A DNA stretch of 64,000 nt from Basidiobolus meristosporus CBS 931.73 (taxonomy: Eukaryota; Basidiobolomycota; Basidiobolomycetes; Basidiobolales; Basidiobolaceae). The stretch lies in contig MCFE01000165.1 in NCBI GenBank assembly GCA_002104905.1, positions 1 to 64,000 of the forward strand, written 5' to 3'. Both the position numbers and the translations under genes were made by a program. Within the stretch, counting starts at the first letter, position 1. The number at the start of each line of letters is the position of its first letter. The notes under the pieces are model-generated. The model made no database searches. It was given only the letters and a program-made list of their open reading frames with translations, and was not told where the DNA came from. Positions 1-10,101 of this stretch are shown here, piece by piece.

Positions 1-445
1 GATCATAACGTGGGTGGTCCTCCAAAAGTTCGAAGTCTTCGAACTTACTGTTAAACAGCGAGATTTCCAAACTTGAGGTCTGGAATCCAGCAACACTACC
101 ATCTTCGTTCAGAACCTTGTGTTCAGTATTGCAGAATTTGGACTCAAGGTTCTTCAGGAATTGGCTCTTGTGCAGTGCATTAGGCTCAACACCATGATAA
201 ACCACCTTCTTCCATCTGTTGGCCAACAAGGCCAAAAGGTCAAGTTCACCATTTCCGTCCCCACATCCGACAGAAAGTACAGATATCGGATTCTTGCTGG
301 ATGGTAGAAGCCCAGGGATGTTCTCACTTAACCAGTATTTCTCATTACGTGCATTTCCCGCCATGTCCTGAAAGAACTTGAAGCTCCGTTCGTAAAGAAC
401 TCCGGAGGCGGCAAGGTTAGGAAGCAGCTCTAGTTTGGTAAGCAT
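1..445 (-). CDS. HNMT-like SAM-dependent methyltransferase, 5' part only (runs off the window)
   Basis: An open frame reads from an ATG at 445 leftwards through base 1 without a stop (148 codons), so the C-terminal part lies outside the window. Residues about 56-67 (VLSVGCGDGNGE) form a class I methyltransferase motif I, and VEPN at about 86-89 matches the acidic motif that binds the SAM ribose. The preceding stretch (YERSF..F about 18-25, IPGLLP about 43-48) resembles the N-terminus of animal histamine N-methyltransferase. Family assignment is from these motifs; the methyl acceptor cannot be inferred, and fungal members need not act on histamine. No intron is visible in this part. The next gene to the right (MFS transporter) is divergent, with about 0.8 kb between the two starts. 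Confidence 0.75.
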   Translation of the reverse strand, partial: MLTKLELLPNLAASGVLYERSFKFFQDMAGNARNEKYWLSENIPGLLPSSKNPISVLSVGCGDGNGELDLLALLANRWKKVVYHGVEPNALHKSQFLKNLESKFCNTEHKVLNEDGSVAGFQTSSLEISLFNSKFEDFELLEDHPRYD

Positions 446-1254
446 GTATGAAGTATCACCTACAATTAGCGTGCTGTATAAATAGAAAAGTGCTCAGGGG
501 CAATGCTATGTAAGGATACTGGAACATGAACTGTATCCAAGCGCTTCGAACCTAAATGAATGATTAAAGGGGTTTCGGATGGCGAGACCTATACTTCAAA
601 ATGACAGCATTTTCACCACCCGAAAGATCTCTGATTTGGCAGCTTTACCCTTGTATTGGTAGCACTCCACTGTTTGTGTGTTAAGGTCAGTAGAGTGGGT
701 TGTAACCAATAGTGCTCACTAGATATCCCAAGCAAGGGTGGCTTTTAGAGGAGGTGACACAGCCTTAACGTGGTTGGAAGTAGTTGACCTAAACGTTTCA
801 GGTTGGCATCTCAGAAGCGCCCAATGAAGCAGGGAATGATTGTAGATTAACATGAGTAATTCATCTTCGTGTGGGTGTGAAAAAAACTGGCTGTGGTCGC
901 AGGTGATACGTTACCAGTGGGTCGTACCATCACAGAATTTATCTATGAATCCAAGTAGTATTGAAGTAATCCATAGTGGTAGATTTGCAGGTACAAATCC
1001 ATTTGGCTAAAGTACTCGGAATCGGCTGGGCCATCCTTTCCTTCTCTCTCCTTTTGATTGGTGATTGCCCCATAATTGGCCAATTTGGTGATATAATTAT
1101 AAAATCAGGCATTACACCAGTCATGTGGGAAATTGTAGGTCTGTTGGACTCCAGGATTGCGGATGGCCAGCACTTACCAATCTGAATGGTATAAAGCCCC
1201 TCACCGTGTAAAACATCCAAGTTTACTGCTTGAGTAGAAGGCGCTCTTTTCAGT
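446..1254. other. Intergenic spacer between divergent genes
   Basis: About 0.8 kb separating the starts of the methyltransferase (-) and the MFS transporter (+). Short open frames on both strands around 940-1220 lack family similarity or coding character. It presumably holds both promoters, but I see no defined motif beyond scattered AT-rich stretches. Confidence 0.5.
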
Positions 1255-3007
1255 ATGCCGTCCAGCGTTAAGGAGACTCCATTGCCAAAGGCTCAGTTTT
1301 TCGTCCTGACCTGTGTGCTCTTGGCCGAGCCAATCACATTCACAGTCATATTCCCGTTCATGTACTATGTAAGACTTCAGGTTGTCGGGGTTGTTATACC
1401 TACAACGTGCTAACCTTGGCTTCTTTTCTTCAGATGGTACAGTGGCTAATTGACCTTCATTCGCGCCTCCTGCGTTCTAAGCTTTGTTGATAGGTGCGCG
1501 ATTTCGGTATTGCTGAGGAGGAGAAAGACATAGGATACTATGTAGGCTTGTTGGCGGCGGTATTCTCAGTGACTGAGATGTTTTCCGGTCTGTTTTGGGG
1601 GGTGATATCGGATCGCATTGGTCGTCGTCCAGTCATCCTCATTGGGATGCTTGGAAACTTCGTTGGCTGTATTTTGCTTGGCCTCAGCAAGTCCTACTCC
1701 TTTGCCATCTTTGCCCGTTGTGTCAGTGGGCTCCTCAACGGAAACATTGGGGTTGTCAAGACTGTCATTGGGGAGCTGACGGATCATACCAATCAATGTG
1801 AGAATTTCTAGCTATTCTTTGTGCTGTCACATATCGGAAATGTAACCGATCTTTATTCGCTTCAGCCAAAGGCTTTAGTCTTCTCTCATTAACATGGGGC
1901 GTAGGTGTCATCGGTGAGTATACCATTTTGTCCAACCTTCACCAGGTTACAAGTTGCTAACCCAAAATCGCCGTTAGTTGGCCCTTCAATTGCTGGCTTA
2001 CTGTCCAATCCGGCTGAGCAATTTCCATCTTTGTTCGGCTCTGTTGCCCTATTTAAGGAGTACCCATATCTCCTTCCTTGTATTGCTGCCGCGTCGATTA
2101 CAGTCCCCGCCTTTGTAGTAGGGTTTTTCGTGTTACAGGAGACCTTGAAATCTAAGAGGACAACTGATGCCGAAACTCCAGCATCCGAACCAACAGAGAG
2201 CTCACCGCTTCTGAGCGATCGAAATAGCTCACATTCAACTGTGGTGGCTAGCTCCTCAACTCCATTCACCTTCCCCGTTATCATGGCCATTTTAGGCTAC
2301 AGCTTATTGGCTTTTCAAACCACGCTTTTCGACGAGCTATTCCCCGTTTGGGCCTCCACCCCCGTACGTCTCGGCGGTCTTTCCTTCACAGTATCCAAGA
2401 TTGGTCTAGCACTCTCATCAGGAGGCATCACCATCATTATCGGGCAGTTGGTTGTGTACCCGTTATTCCAACGCTATCTAGGAACCTTGGTTTACTACAG
2501 GTGGAGTCTTGTTGCATACTTGGTTACCTTCTTTTCCTTCCAACTCGGCTCGGTGGTTGCGAAGAAAGTGGAGTACGAGGGCTGGAATGAAGGTTGGGTG
2601 TGGGCCATCATCGTGTTCAACCTGACATCCAAGGCATTGTGCGGGGCGGGTGCCTTCACCAACATATTTATTTTGGTTTGTAGCTTCCACCGTTGAGTCC
2701 CCAATCTCCCGGTTAACTAACCACCCATTGCATCTAGCTAAATAACAACGTACCCAGCGAGAAACTGGGCACTGTTAACGGGGTGTCGCAATGTGTGGCT
2801 GCTTTCACCAGAGCCATCTCGCCCGCTCTTGGCGGGTTCTTGTGGAGTTGGTCGCTCAAGTCAGGATTGCCTTACCCGCTAAATCATCAATTCTCGTGGA
2901 TACTGCTCACACTATTCAGCTGCAGCTCACTGATTCAAAGCTTTTGGATTACGGATTCCAAACCAAAGGCAGATGAGGAAGTTGTTACTGTTGAGCAGTC
3001 GGCATAG
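1255..3007 (+). CDS. Major facilitator superfamily transporter (YCR023C/ZIF1-like), multi-exon
   Basis: Reconstructed exons are 1255-1368, 1434-1436, 1494-1797, 1866-1913, 1978-2675 and 2738-3007, giving 478 residues. Every intron is GT-AG and 57-68 nt long; introns at 1369 and 2676 have clear CTAAC branch points. The phases join exactly into a 12-TM-type MFS protein. The loop 2-3 signature GVISDRIGRR is at residues 75-84, SNPAE..PSLFG follows TM5, and GTVNG.SQC..A..RA..PALGG lies in the C-terminal half. These are hallmarks of the fungal YCR023C/plant ZIF1-like proton antiporters; the substrate is unknown. The second half contains a hydrophilic central loop rich in Ser/Thr/Glu (about residues 225-255). 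A decayed copy follows downstream at 3637-4522. Confidence 0.85.
1434..1436 (+). other. Putative 3-nt microexon (ATG) in the MFS gene
   Basis: The trinucleotide lies between an acceptor (ttcttttcttcag, branch CTAAC at about 1410-1414) and a donor (gtacag), which opens a 57-nt intron ending ttgatag at 1493. Including it restores a Met between FMYY and VRDF, as expected from the family pattern FMVRDF. Skipping it leaves the frame open with a single 125-nt intron, so either form encodes protein. Confidence 0.5.
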
Positions 3008-3636
3008 AAACTGAACTAGTCAATTCACCAAAGTGCACTTAGATTGCTGTGACGTTGGATATTAGTACCAAAATCTTTATAATACATTAATGGAATCGTA
3101 TGCCTGTAAGTTAGTCCCACACTTTGAGAAATAATATGTCCAAAGGCACCCACATTGCTACGAATGCTAGCGAGTGTATGGCCGGCTGCCAAAGATGGCA
3201 AAGTCTCCTGGTTTGTTGCACAGAGTCGGTTAGAACAGTAAAATTGCGTAGGACAACGTCTTATCCAGTGCTCCAAGAACAATGGAACTGGCTCATCCAT
3301 GTCTGAGGATTACTAAGGCGCAAGCACTTGTGATGCCACCAAATAAATACTATCTCTAATTACGTGCGTTACCCCGGATAGCATTAATGGCAGATTATAT
3401 GGAAACAGAAGTGAAATGCAATGAGCATGGGTCAAATTTATTGAAGGTTTACATAGGTCAATGTGTGAGCGTGTAGGCATTTATCGATATATGCTAAGAT
3501 AGATTTGAATATGATAGGCTTACACTAACCAACCACGTGGGAATTAGGGATGTTCTGAACTGCGGACACCAAATATTCTAAAGCTAATTCGATATAAGAT
3601 TGGCCCTATGCACCATTCAGACACTCCACTTCGGAT
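3008..3636. other. Spacer between the transporter and its decayed copy
   Basis: About 0.6 kb without a supportable gene. The antisense frame at 3025-3300 has no recognisable family. It carries the 3' region of the transporter and the ancestral promoter of the pseudogene. Confidence 0.5.
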
Positions 3637-4522
3637 ATGCCACTGAGCACCTCAGAGACCCCATTGCCAAAGGCTTAGTTTTTCGTGTGCTCTTGGCCGA
3701 GCCATATTCCCGTTCATGTACTATGTAAGATTTCAGGTTGTCGGGGTTGATATACCTACAACGTGCTAACCTTGGCTTCTTTTCTTCAGGTGGTACGGTG
3801 GCTAATTGACCTTCATTTGCGCCTCTTGTGTTCTAAGCTTTGTTGATAGGTGCATGATTTCGGTATTGCTGAGGAGGAGAAAGATATAGGATACTATGTA
3901 GGCTTGTTGGCGGCGATGTTCTCAATGTCTAAGATGTTTTCCTGTTTATTTGGGGGTGATATCGGATCGCATTGGTCGTCGGCTGCTTGGAAACATCATT
4001 GGTTACATCCTGTTTGGTCTCAGCAAGTCCTACTGCTTCTCAGACCACTCTTTTCGAGGAGATATTCCCCGTCTGGGCTTCGACCCATGTTTGACACAAT
4101 TTTCCTGGGCAATTGATGATGTATCCGATACTCCAGCACTACCTTGGGACTTTGAGCTACTACCAGTCGCTTATACGATCACTTCTATCACTATGCAGTG
4201 GGGGTCGGTAGTTGCGAGGAAAGTGGAGTTCGAGGGCTGGAATGAAGGTTGGGTTTAGGCCATTATATTGATCAACTTGACTTCCAAAGCCTTGTGTGGG
4301 GCGGGTGCACTCACCAATATCTTCGTGCTGGTTTGTATTAGAATTGCCCTATCCTCTGAACTACCAATTTATATGGACTTTGCTCACGTTATGCAGTGGC
4401 AGCTCACTAATTCAAAGCCACTGGATTGCTAAGGATCACTAATTCAAAGCTACTGGATTGCCGACACCAAAGACAGGGCAGACGAGGATGTTTTTGAGGT
4501 TGGAGAGTCTGTGTCGAAGTAA
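3637..4522 (+). pseudogene. Decayed tandem duplicate of the MFS transporter
   Basis: The copy starts with an ATG at 3637 and keeps the parent's first-exon sequence, but a CAG-to-TAG change stops it after 13 codons. Intron 1 and intron 2 of the parent are preserved almost base for base (about 3733-3852), as is the start of exon 3 (GIAEEEKDIGYYVGLLAA). The coding part then jumps from the GLSKSY region of exon 3 straight to the LFPVWAST region of exon 5, and later exons are shortened. A small tandem duplication (aattcaaagc.actggattgc) sits at about 4408-4462 near the end. It is a non-functional paralogue created by tandem duplication and then eroded by deletions and stops. Confidence 0.85.
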
Positions 4523-4757
4523 GGGAATGTTTGCGAACAAGAATAAATTTCTGTACCATATTCAGCAACGGAAAATCCCCGCAGTTGGTATGATTAAGGA
4601 TGGGGATTAGCGTCTTGAACTTGGCTAATATGCTGGCTGATCGAATCCGTGTAGTCAGGAATTTTCAGTGTCTCCGCAGTCCAATAAGATTGATGGAAAG
4701 ATAGTAAGTATTGATTTGTTAGGTACTGGCTTGCACCTGTTCACCAACTCTTTGATA

Positions 4758-7363
4758 ATGGGCTATACGGAACCGACTGATTCCTCTGATGAGGAGAGGA
4801 TGGATTTCTCCATAACCGAACGAGATCTTTTAGAGGAAGCGGATAACTTCCATGGAGGTAAGTGGAGAGAGGGTTAGCAATTGGGAAGGAGATAGTCCTT
4901 GATACTTAGTTCCTTTTCAGATCCTTCGAATAGGAGAACCCGACGAAAATTCACAAAGAACGACGCGATCTACGGTATATGGGCTGAGGACGAGGACGAA
5001 GAGGAGGAGGGAGAAACGGGGAAATATTCCAAGTACAGGTAATCCTTCTGATCAATTGGACGTTTTGACAAGTACGTCTAACGGAAACGGTTTGCTTTTC
5101 GTGCATCCAGCGGAAATATGAGTTTTGTGAAAGCTGCCACCCGTGATTCCTCTTCCGACGAGGAAGAGGATGTTCAACGAGCCGGATCAAGCGGCATGCC
5201 TAGCCAGGAGGAGACTCACATGGACAGCACTAATGACACGGACATGGATGTGGATCGACCGGCATTCGGTGGTTTGGGATACAAACCCGCACAATCGAGT
5301 GATGAAGAAGAGCCAGGCGTAGCAGGCTTAGGCTTCAAAGGTAAAGAGAGAATGGATTCTCCGCCGCAAGGTTCCAGTAGTCCTGCATTCGTTCAGGCTG
5401 GAAGTGGCTACTCTACACCCATAGATAGCCCACGAGGGCTAGAGGAAATGAGATCGATGCAGTTTGGTAGACCAAGCACAAGTACCAGCACCAGCACCAA
5501 TAGGGCCCCTCCACCTTCCAAAGAAGATGCAGAGAATCTCAAAACGTACGGATTTGGTTTTGCGATGCTTCAGAAGCTGGGATACAAAACCGTAAGTAGA
5601 CAAGCATTATTTTGTTGAGTTTAGAATTGGCACTCACTCCATGGTATCTCTAGGGAGAAGGTTTGGGCGTCAAAAAAGACGGTATCGTAGAGCCGATTGA
5701 AACGAAACTCCGACCTGGCCGAATTGGTATCGCTTATAAAGGATTCACCGAAAAGACCCACCAGGCGAAAAAGCAGGAGAAGAGACACAAGTCCACAGAA
5801 GATGACGATGAGACCCCGACGTCCGGAGCTGAGAGACGCGCCAAAGGAGCAAGAGGAGTGAAACGCGAAAGCCGCCCTCCTCGGACAAAGACGAAATACA
5901 AATCGGTCGAAGAGATCATGAACAAAGTGGATGCGGCATACAGCGGTGCCACGCAAAAGATCATCGACATGCGAGGACCCGAGGTACGCGAGCTAGCATC
6001 TGCCTCTGAGTTGAAGCCCGGCTCGGTCGAGATCAAGGACGATATCAGATTAATCATAGACCTCTCACGAGGAGAACTGGACCATTTGGCGAGAGAAAAG
6101 CGCATCGAGGAGCATCGGCTCAAATCATTTCAAATGGAGCGTAAGCGGTTTCAGTCCATTGTGGATGAGGACAACAAGCTGATCGCCAGACTCAACGAGA
6201 TCACCGCCATCGCCAAGGAGTGCGAAAAGCACGTGAAGGCAGCCATGGTGGATAGCTCACTGTCGTTGGAGATTTTCGATGACGCGTTCACCCGCCTCGA
6301 AAACGAATACAAGGCCGAGCTGAACACGTACCCCATAGATTCCCTCTGTGTAGCAGTTTGCAGCCCCATGTTAAAACGCACCTTCGCCAATTGGTATCCA
6401 TTAGAGGAGCCCACATACCAGCTCTCGTTTCTGCGGAAGTGGAAGAACCTTTTCAAAGCGAGCAATCCATCGGACTCCAACGGATACGATTCCGATTCCG
6501 ACATGTATATAACCAAAGATGAGATGAAGCCTTACGAGAGCATGTTGTACCACTTGTGGCTACCACGCGTGCGATCGACCGTGGTGAACGATTGGAACCC
6601 ACGGGAGTTCGACGCGATGGTGACTCTGTTGGAGAACTGGACCCCGCCCGTCCTCCCGCAATTCATCTACGACAATGTCATCGATCAGCTGATCCTTCCT
6701 AAGCTGAAGCGAGAGATTGAACAATGGGACCCGCGCAAAGACACCGAGATGATCCACCACTGGCTGCACCCATGGCTGCCGCTCCTGGGCGACCGCTTGG
6801 AGGCACTCTACACCGCTATCCGTCATAAGTTCATTATTATTCTGCGGGAATGGCATCCCTCCGAGGCGGGTGCTCACGCGCTGCTGAAGCCCTGGATGTA
6901 TGTTTTCAATGACACCGACTTCCGGGCCCTCCTCTCCAAGGCAATCCTGCCCAAGTTGAAGCAGACTTTGCGCACGGAGTTTGTGGTTAACCCCCGACAG
7001 CAAGACCTCAAACCCCTCCAATGGGTCTTGTCGTGGAAGGACCTCGTCGCCCCCGAGAAACTGGTCCACCTGCTGGAGAAGGAGTTCTTCCCCAAGTGGC
7101 TCCATGTGCTGAAGGCCTGGCTAGCCAGCAACCCGAACTTCGACGAAGTCACCCAATGGTAAGTATTCATCCTCCATTTAATCCGTCCCCTTCCCCTCCC
7201 TCTCCCCTCTACTTTCGCATTCAGCTTACTAACTGTGTCCAACCCGGTCGGCAGGTATCTGTTCTGGAAAAATCTGCTCGTCAACGAACTGAAGGAGGAA
7301 TCGCTTCTGATGGGCCAATTCAGAATCGCGTTAGACCTGATGAACCAAGGTGTGCCGAACTAA
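4758..7363 (+). CDS. TFIP11: TFIP11/Ntr1-type G-patch spliceosome-disassembly factor
   Basis: Exons are 4758-4857, 4921-5038, 5111-5591, 5654-7158 and 7255-7363 (770 residues), with introns of 62-96 nt. The acidic N-terminus (ITERDLLEEAD; KNDAIYGIWAED) matches the TIP_N region. Residues about 219-265 form a G-patch (YGFGFAMLQKLGYKTGEGLG); an intron falls inside it, before GEGLG. The second half (about 370-760) is the GCFC domain with repeated WLP.L, WHP and LKPW motifs. In the family this protein activates the DEAH helicase Prp43/DHX15 to release excised lariats and take apart spliceosomes in the nucleus. The protein ends just after ALDLMNQ, so it lacks the roughly 70-residue tail of animal TFIP11, unless another exon follows. 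The ATG at 4758 fits the family start; an upstream non-ATG frame from 4668 does not. Confidence 0.9.
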
Positions 7364-7597
7364 GCTCACCCTCTCCCCACCGCATCCACTACGTGCTCAT
7401 AGATAAACACATACCGTCGAAGCACCCATTCGCTTTCATGTATTCCCCCCCCCCTTACTGCCCTAATCTAAGTGAAATGAACCGTCCAGCCTATCATGGA
7501 TATATTTGCTATTTATTCATTAGAGACCTTTGGGGTTGATTGAGAATGGTGAGAACATTTCTGATCTTCAATATGGGAAATCGCACGCTTAGTAGGC

Positions 7598-8077
7598 CTA
7601 GTACTGGAGGGCCAATCCCGCCAAGACGGCCACCGCGGAGAGGATGGCGCCGGGTTGGATCAGGGAGCTGGAGGAGCTGGGGGTCGTGGTTTTGGCCGGA
7701 GTGGAGGTGGAGGCGGGCTTGGAGACGCCGCCCGAGGATGGAGCGACGACGCCGGGGCCGCTGGCGGCTGGTGGAGGGACCACGGCTGCGGAGGACGAGG
7801 CGCCAGCTCCTGCGCTTGGGGAGACCGCCGGGACGGGTTTGGAGGAAGGAACCGCAGAAGGGACGACACTTGAACCGCTAGCGATGACGGAACTTCTGGT
7901 TGGGAGGGCAGTTGGAGTACCGACGGTGGCGCTTGAGGATCCGGCGGTGGGGGAGATAAGGACGCTGGACTCGGTTGGGGAGGGTGCGATGGAGTCCACC
8001 TCAGTGTCGACGCCGGTCTCTTGGGCCAATGCGTAGGTGGCGCAAGCCAATACGAGTGCGTAAGTCCAGAATTTCAT
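7598..8077 (-). CDS. Small secreted Ser/Pro/Ala-rich protein with GPI-type C-terminus
   Basis: 159 residues, no intron. Residues 1-18 (MKFWTYALVLACATYALA) are a clear signal peptide. The middle is a low-complexity Ser/Pro/Ala/Thr region typical of O-glycosylated cell-wall proteins, and the end (LIQPGAILSAVAVLAGLALQY) is a hydrophobic tail with no basic residues after it, as in GPI-attachment signals. It is predicted to sit on the plasma membrane or in the wall. No enzymatic domain is visible. The neighbour at 8515-9021 has the same architecture, strand and promoter layout, so the two look like diverged paralogues. The long plus-strand frames opposite it are shadows of its GC-rich repetitive composition. 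Confidence 0.8.
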   Translation of the reverse strand: MKFWTYALVLACATYALAQETGVDTEVDSIAPSPTESSVLISPTAGSSSATVGTPTALPTRSSVIASGSSVVPSAVPSSKPVPAVSPSAGAGASSSAAVVPPPAASGPGVVAPSSGGVSKPASTSTPAKTTTPSSSSSLIQPGAILSAVAVLAGLALQY

Positions 8078-8141
8078 GTTGGTGGGGTAGGTGAGACGAG
8101 GAAGAGGATGCGGTTAGTGGGGAAGTGGCCGACGACCAGAC

Positions 8142-8148
8142 TTATATA
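8142..8148 (-). promoter_or_regulatory. TATA box of the first GPI-type gene
   Basis: The reverse complement reads TATATAA, 65 bp upstream of the ATG at 8077. The neighbouring paralogue has a TATA element at a similar distance. Confidence 0.55.
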
Positions 8149-8514
8149 CTCTCGAGTGGAGGGGCCCATTTGGGTAACCGTACCCACCGGTCAACCCACC
8201 CACCATCTCAGGTGAACCTCGACCTGGGTACCTGATAGGGCGCTAACAATAGCCGCTGATCATCTGAGATAAATAAAGATTAGCACCCAGCTTTCGAGGG
8301 TGTTGAGTGGCCCATGAAGGCCCGTAATTTGGTAACTTTAATGGATGACCCCGGTTCCCATATTGGTGTACGGTCAGTAATGAATTGCTCCATCCATGGG
8401 TGAGACCTGCCATTCTGGGCTCGAGGGAGTCACTTTATTGTGTGTCACTTGGCGGGGGAGGGAGGGGGGGTGCGAGGTGATACAAGGGATGGGTCGGACA
8501 AATCAGACTAAACC
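8149..8514. other. Spacer between the two GPI-type genes
   Basis: About 370 bp with a purine-rich block near 8452-8477. No further gene is visible; it should hold the upstream region of one gene and the 3' end of the other. Confidence 0.45.
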
Positions 8515-9021
8515 TTACATGTTGCCCAGGATCCCGCCAAGAACCATGGCCGCCGTGACCAGGATTCCCGGTGCGATCCCGATGGCGGTATTCTTGTTGG
8601 TGGAGGGCGCGACCACCGTGGTGGTCGGTTTGATGGGGGACGCCGAGCTCGCCGATGGCTTCCCTGAGCCCGAACTTCCCGACGGCTTGGCCGCGCTGGA
8701 GCCCGCGGAGGCTCCGACCGGCGCGCTGGTGGAGGCGGAGCTTGGAGCGGATGAGGACGCGAGCGCTGGCGCCGATGACAAGCTGGTGGGGCTGGAGCTG
8801 GAGCTGGGGGAGGAGGCGACGCCGGAGGAGGAAGCCGGGGTGGCTCCCGAGCTTGCGGAGAGGCTTGGCTGAGAGATGGTAGCGGGGGTGAACTCCGGCT
8901 CGTCCACCCCGCCGCCGGTCTGCTCTGGGGCCGAGTTGGCCAGGGAGTCGCTCTCGGAGAGCTCCTGCGCGATCACCGAACTGGCCAACACGAGAACGGC
9001 GATGGAAGTTGAGAATCTCAT
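8515..9021 (-). CDS. Small secreted Ser/Ala-rich protein with GPI-type C-terminus (paralogue)
   Basis: 168 residues from the ATG at 9021. The frame extends 20 codons further up, but only the 9021 start gives a signal peptide (MRFSTSIAVLVLASSVIAQ). The acidic segment after cleavage is followed by a long Ser/Ala/Pro/Thr-rich stretch (about residues 45-135) and a hydrophobic C-terminus (IAPGILVTAAMVLGGILGNM) of the GPI-signal type. It is probably a heavily O-glycosylated wall or membrane surface protein of unknown function. Its layout, strand and TATA position match the gene at 7598-8077, but the sequences align only loosely. Confidence 0.8.
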   Translation of the reverse strand: MRFSTSIAVLVLASSVIAQELSESDSLANSAPEQTGGGVDEPEFTPATISQPSLSASSGATPASSSGVASSPSSSSSPTSLSSAPALASSSAPSSASTSAPVGASAGSSAAKPSGSSGSGKPSASSASPIKPTTTVVAPSTNKNTAIGIAPGILVTAAMVLGGILGNM

Positions 9022-9089
9022 GGTCGTGGCGTGGTGTGGAATCGATGGTTGGGTATGATATGGGTTCGACCGTGGTTTCACTTTCTTCC

Positions 9090-9095
9090 TTTATA
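9090..9095 (-). promoter_or_regulatory. TATA box of the second GPI-type gene
   Basis: The reverse complement reads TATAAA (followed by GGAAG), about 70 bp upstream of the ATG at 9021. Confidence 0.55.
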
Positions 9096-10101
9096 CCCCT
9101 CCCCGTGGCACGTGACAGGACGCGACGAACACCACTTATCCACTCCTCCCCCATTGTTGCTTACTATCCGAACCAACCGCCGGTGGAAATGCTCCGAGGG
9201 GACCTAGAGTTGGCAATGGATCAAGGGGGAAGTCCGAATAGACGAGCATAATGAGGCCTCAAAGGAGGCTTGCATGGCTGTGTTCACTGAATCCACAAAT
9301 CTCCGTCACCCCTCCCTCTCACTCACCCATTCACCCACTCACTCCCTCTCTCGCCCCGATCCCACCCCAATTCCCAAGGGAAGGTGGTGGTGGATCCAGC
9401 AGAGATACGGGATTGTAATGCTGGATCCCCTTGAGAGACATGAAGGGGGGACTCAATGCATGATGCCTCGACTATCTCGAATAAACTTTCCGCCTCTAAA
9501 ACTCCTTCGATATCCGGGATAGTTATGGATATGGATATGAATACGAATGAACTGGGTGAATTGGCGGGTTGGGCGCCGCCTTCATTCATCACCAACCTGT
9601 CTTGTCTGGACGGGCTTGCAGGAAGGCGGTGGTTTGGTTGGCTGGTCGGTCATGAACTTGAAGTCAGATCAAGTCGATCCCGTGTCCAGGGTATACTGAT
9701 CCTCGATTGAGGCGATGCGACACAAACCAGATTTCGGGTCGCCCACATTCATTTCTCCGCCATTATCGGCCCCGATGTCGCCTTCAACCTCATCTCGACT
9801 GTATGTCCCCTCTGTCGCAGCGGGCTGTGATTCAGCATCCTATCACGTGACAACCCACCCAACATCCGTCTACTCACGGAAGGACGAACCATGAAAAATC
9901 ATCCGAAATGCAGTCGGCAGGACAAGGAATACTTTTTTTTTTGGAATTTTTTATGTCAATTAAATATTACACGATAAAATGGTACAGTTACGATCATCAT
10001 CGTAGGAGGGACTGATGATCGCATCGCTCATTGTTAAATAATCAAGGTTTAATTGAAACTAGATCGGCAGCGTACGCGGGAGGATGGCGTGGTCGACGAA
10101 T
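9096..10101. other. Intergenic region, 3' side of alpha-tubulin
   Basis: About 1 kb. It holds CT-rich stretches (about 9300-9370), a T run at 9932-9941 and AT-rich sequence to 10060 that is probably the tubulin 3' UTR. I see no supportable gene. Confidence 0.5.

Noticed and set aside
939-1220. 93-codon minus-strand frame upstream of the MFS gene
   Set aside because: No family similarity, ordinary length by chance, and no promoter or splice context.
5621-7284. Antisense frames over the TFIP11 gene (up to 181 codons)
   Set aside because: The sense strand encodes a recognised protein across the same bases.
7540-8036. Plus-strand Arg/Gly- and Ala/Glu-rich frames over the first GPI-type gene
   Set aside because: They are antisense to a gene with a convincing signal peptide and GPI tail; composition explains the open frames.
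8396-9154. Plus-strand and alternative minus-strand frames over the second GPI-type gene
   Set aside because: No signal or domain; the overlapping 168-residue frame has clear secretory features.
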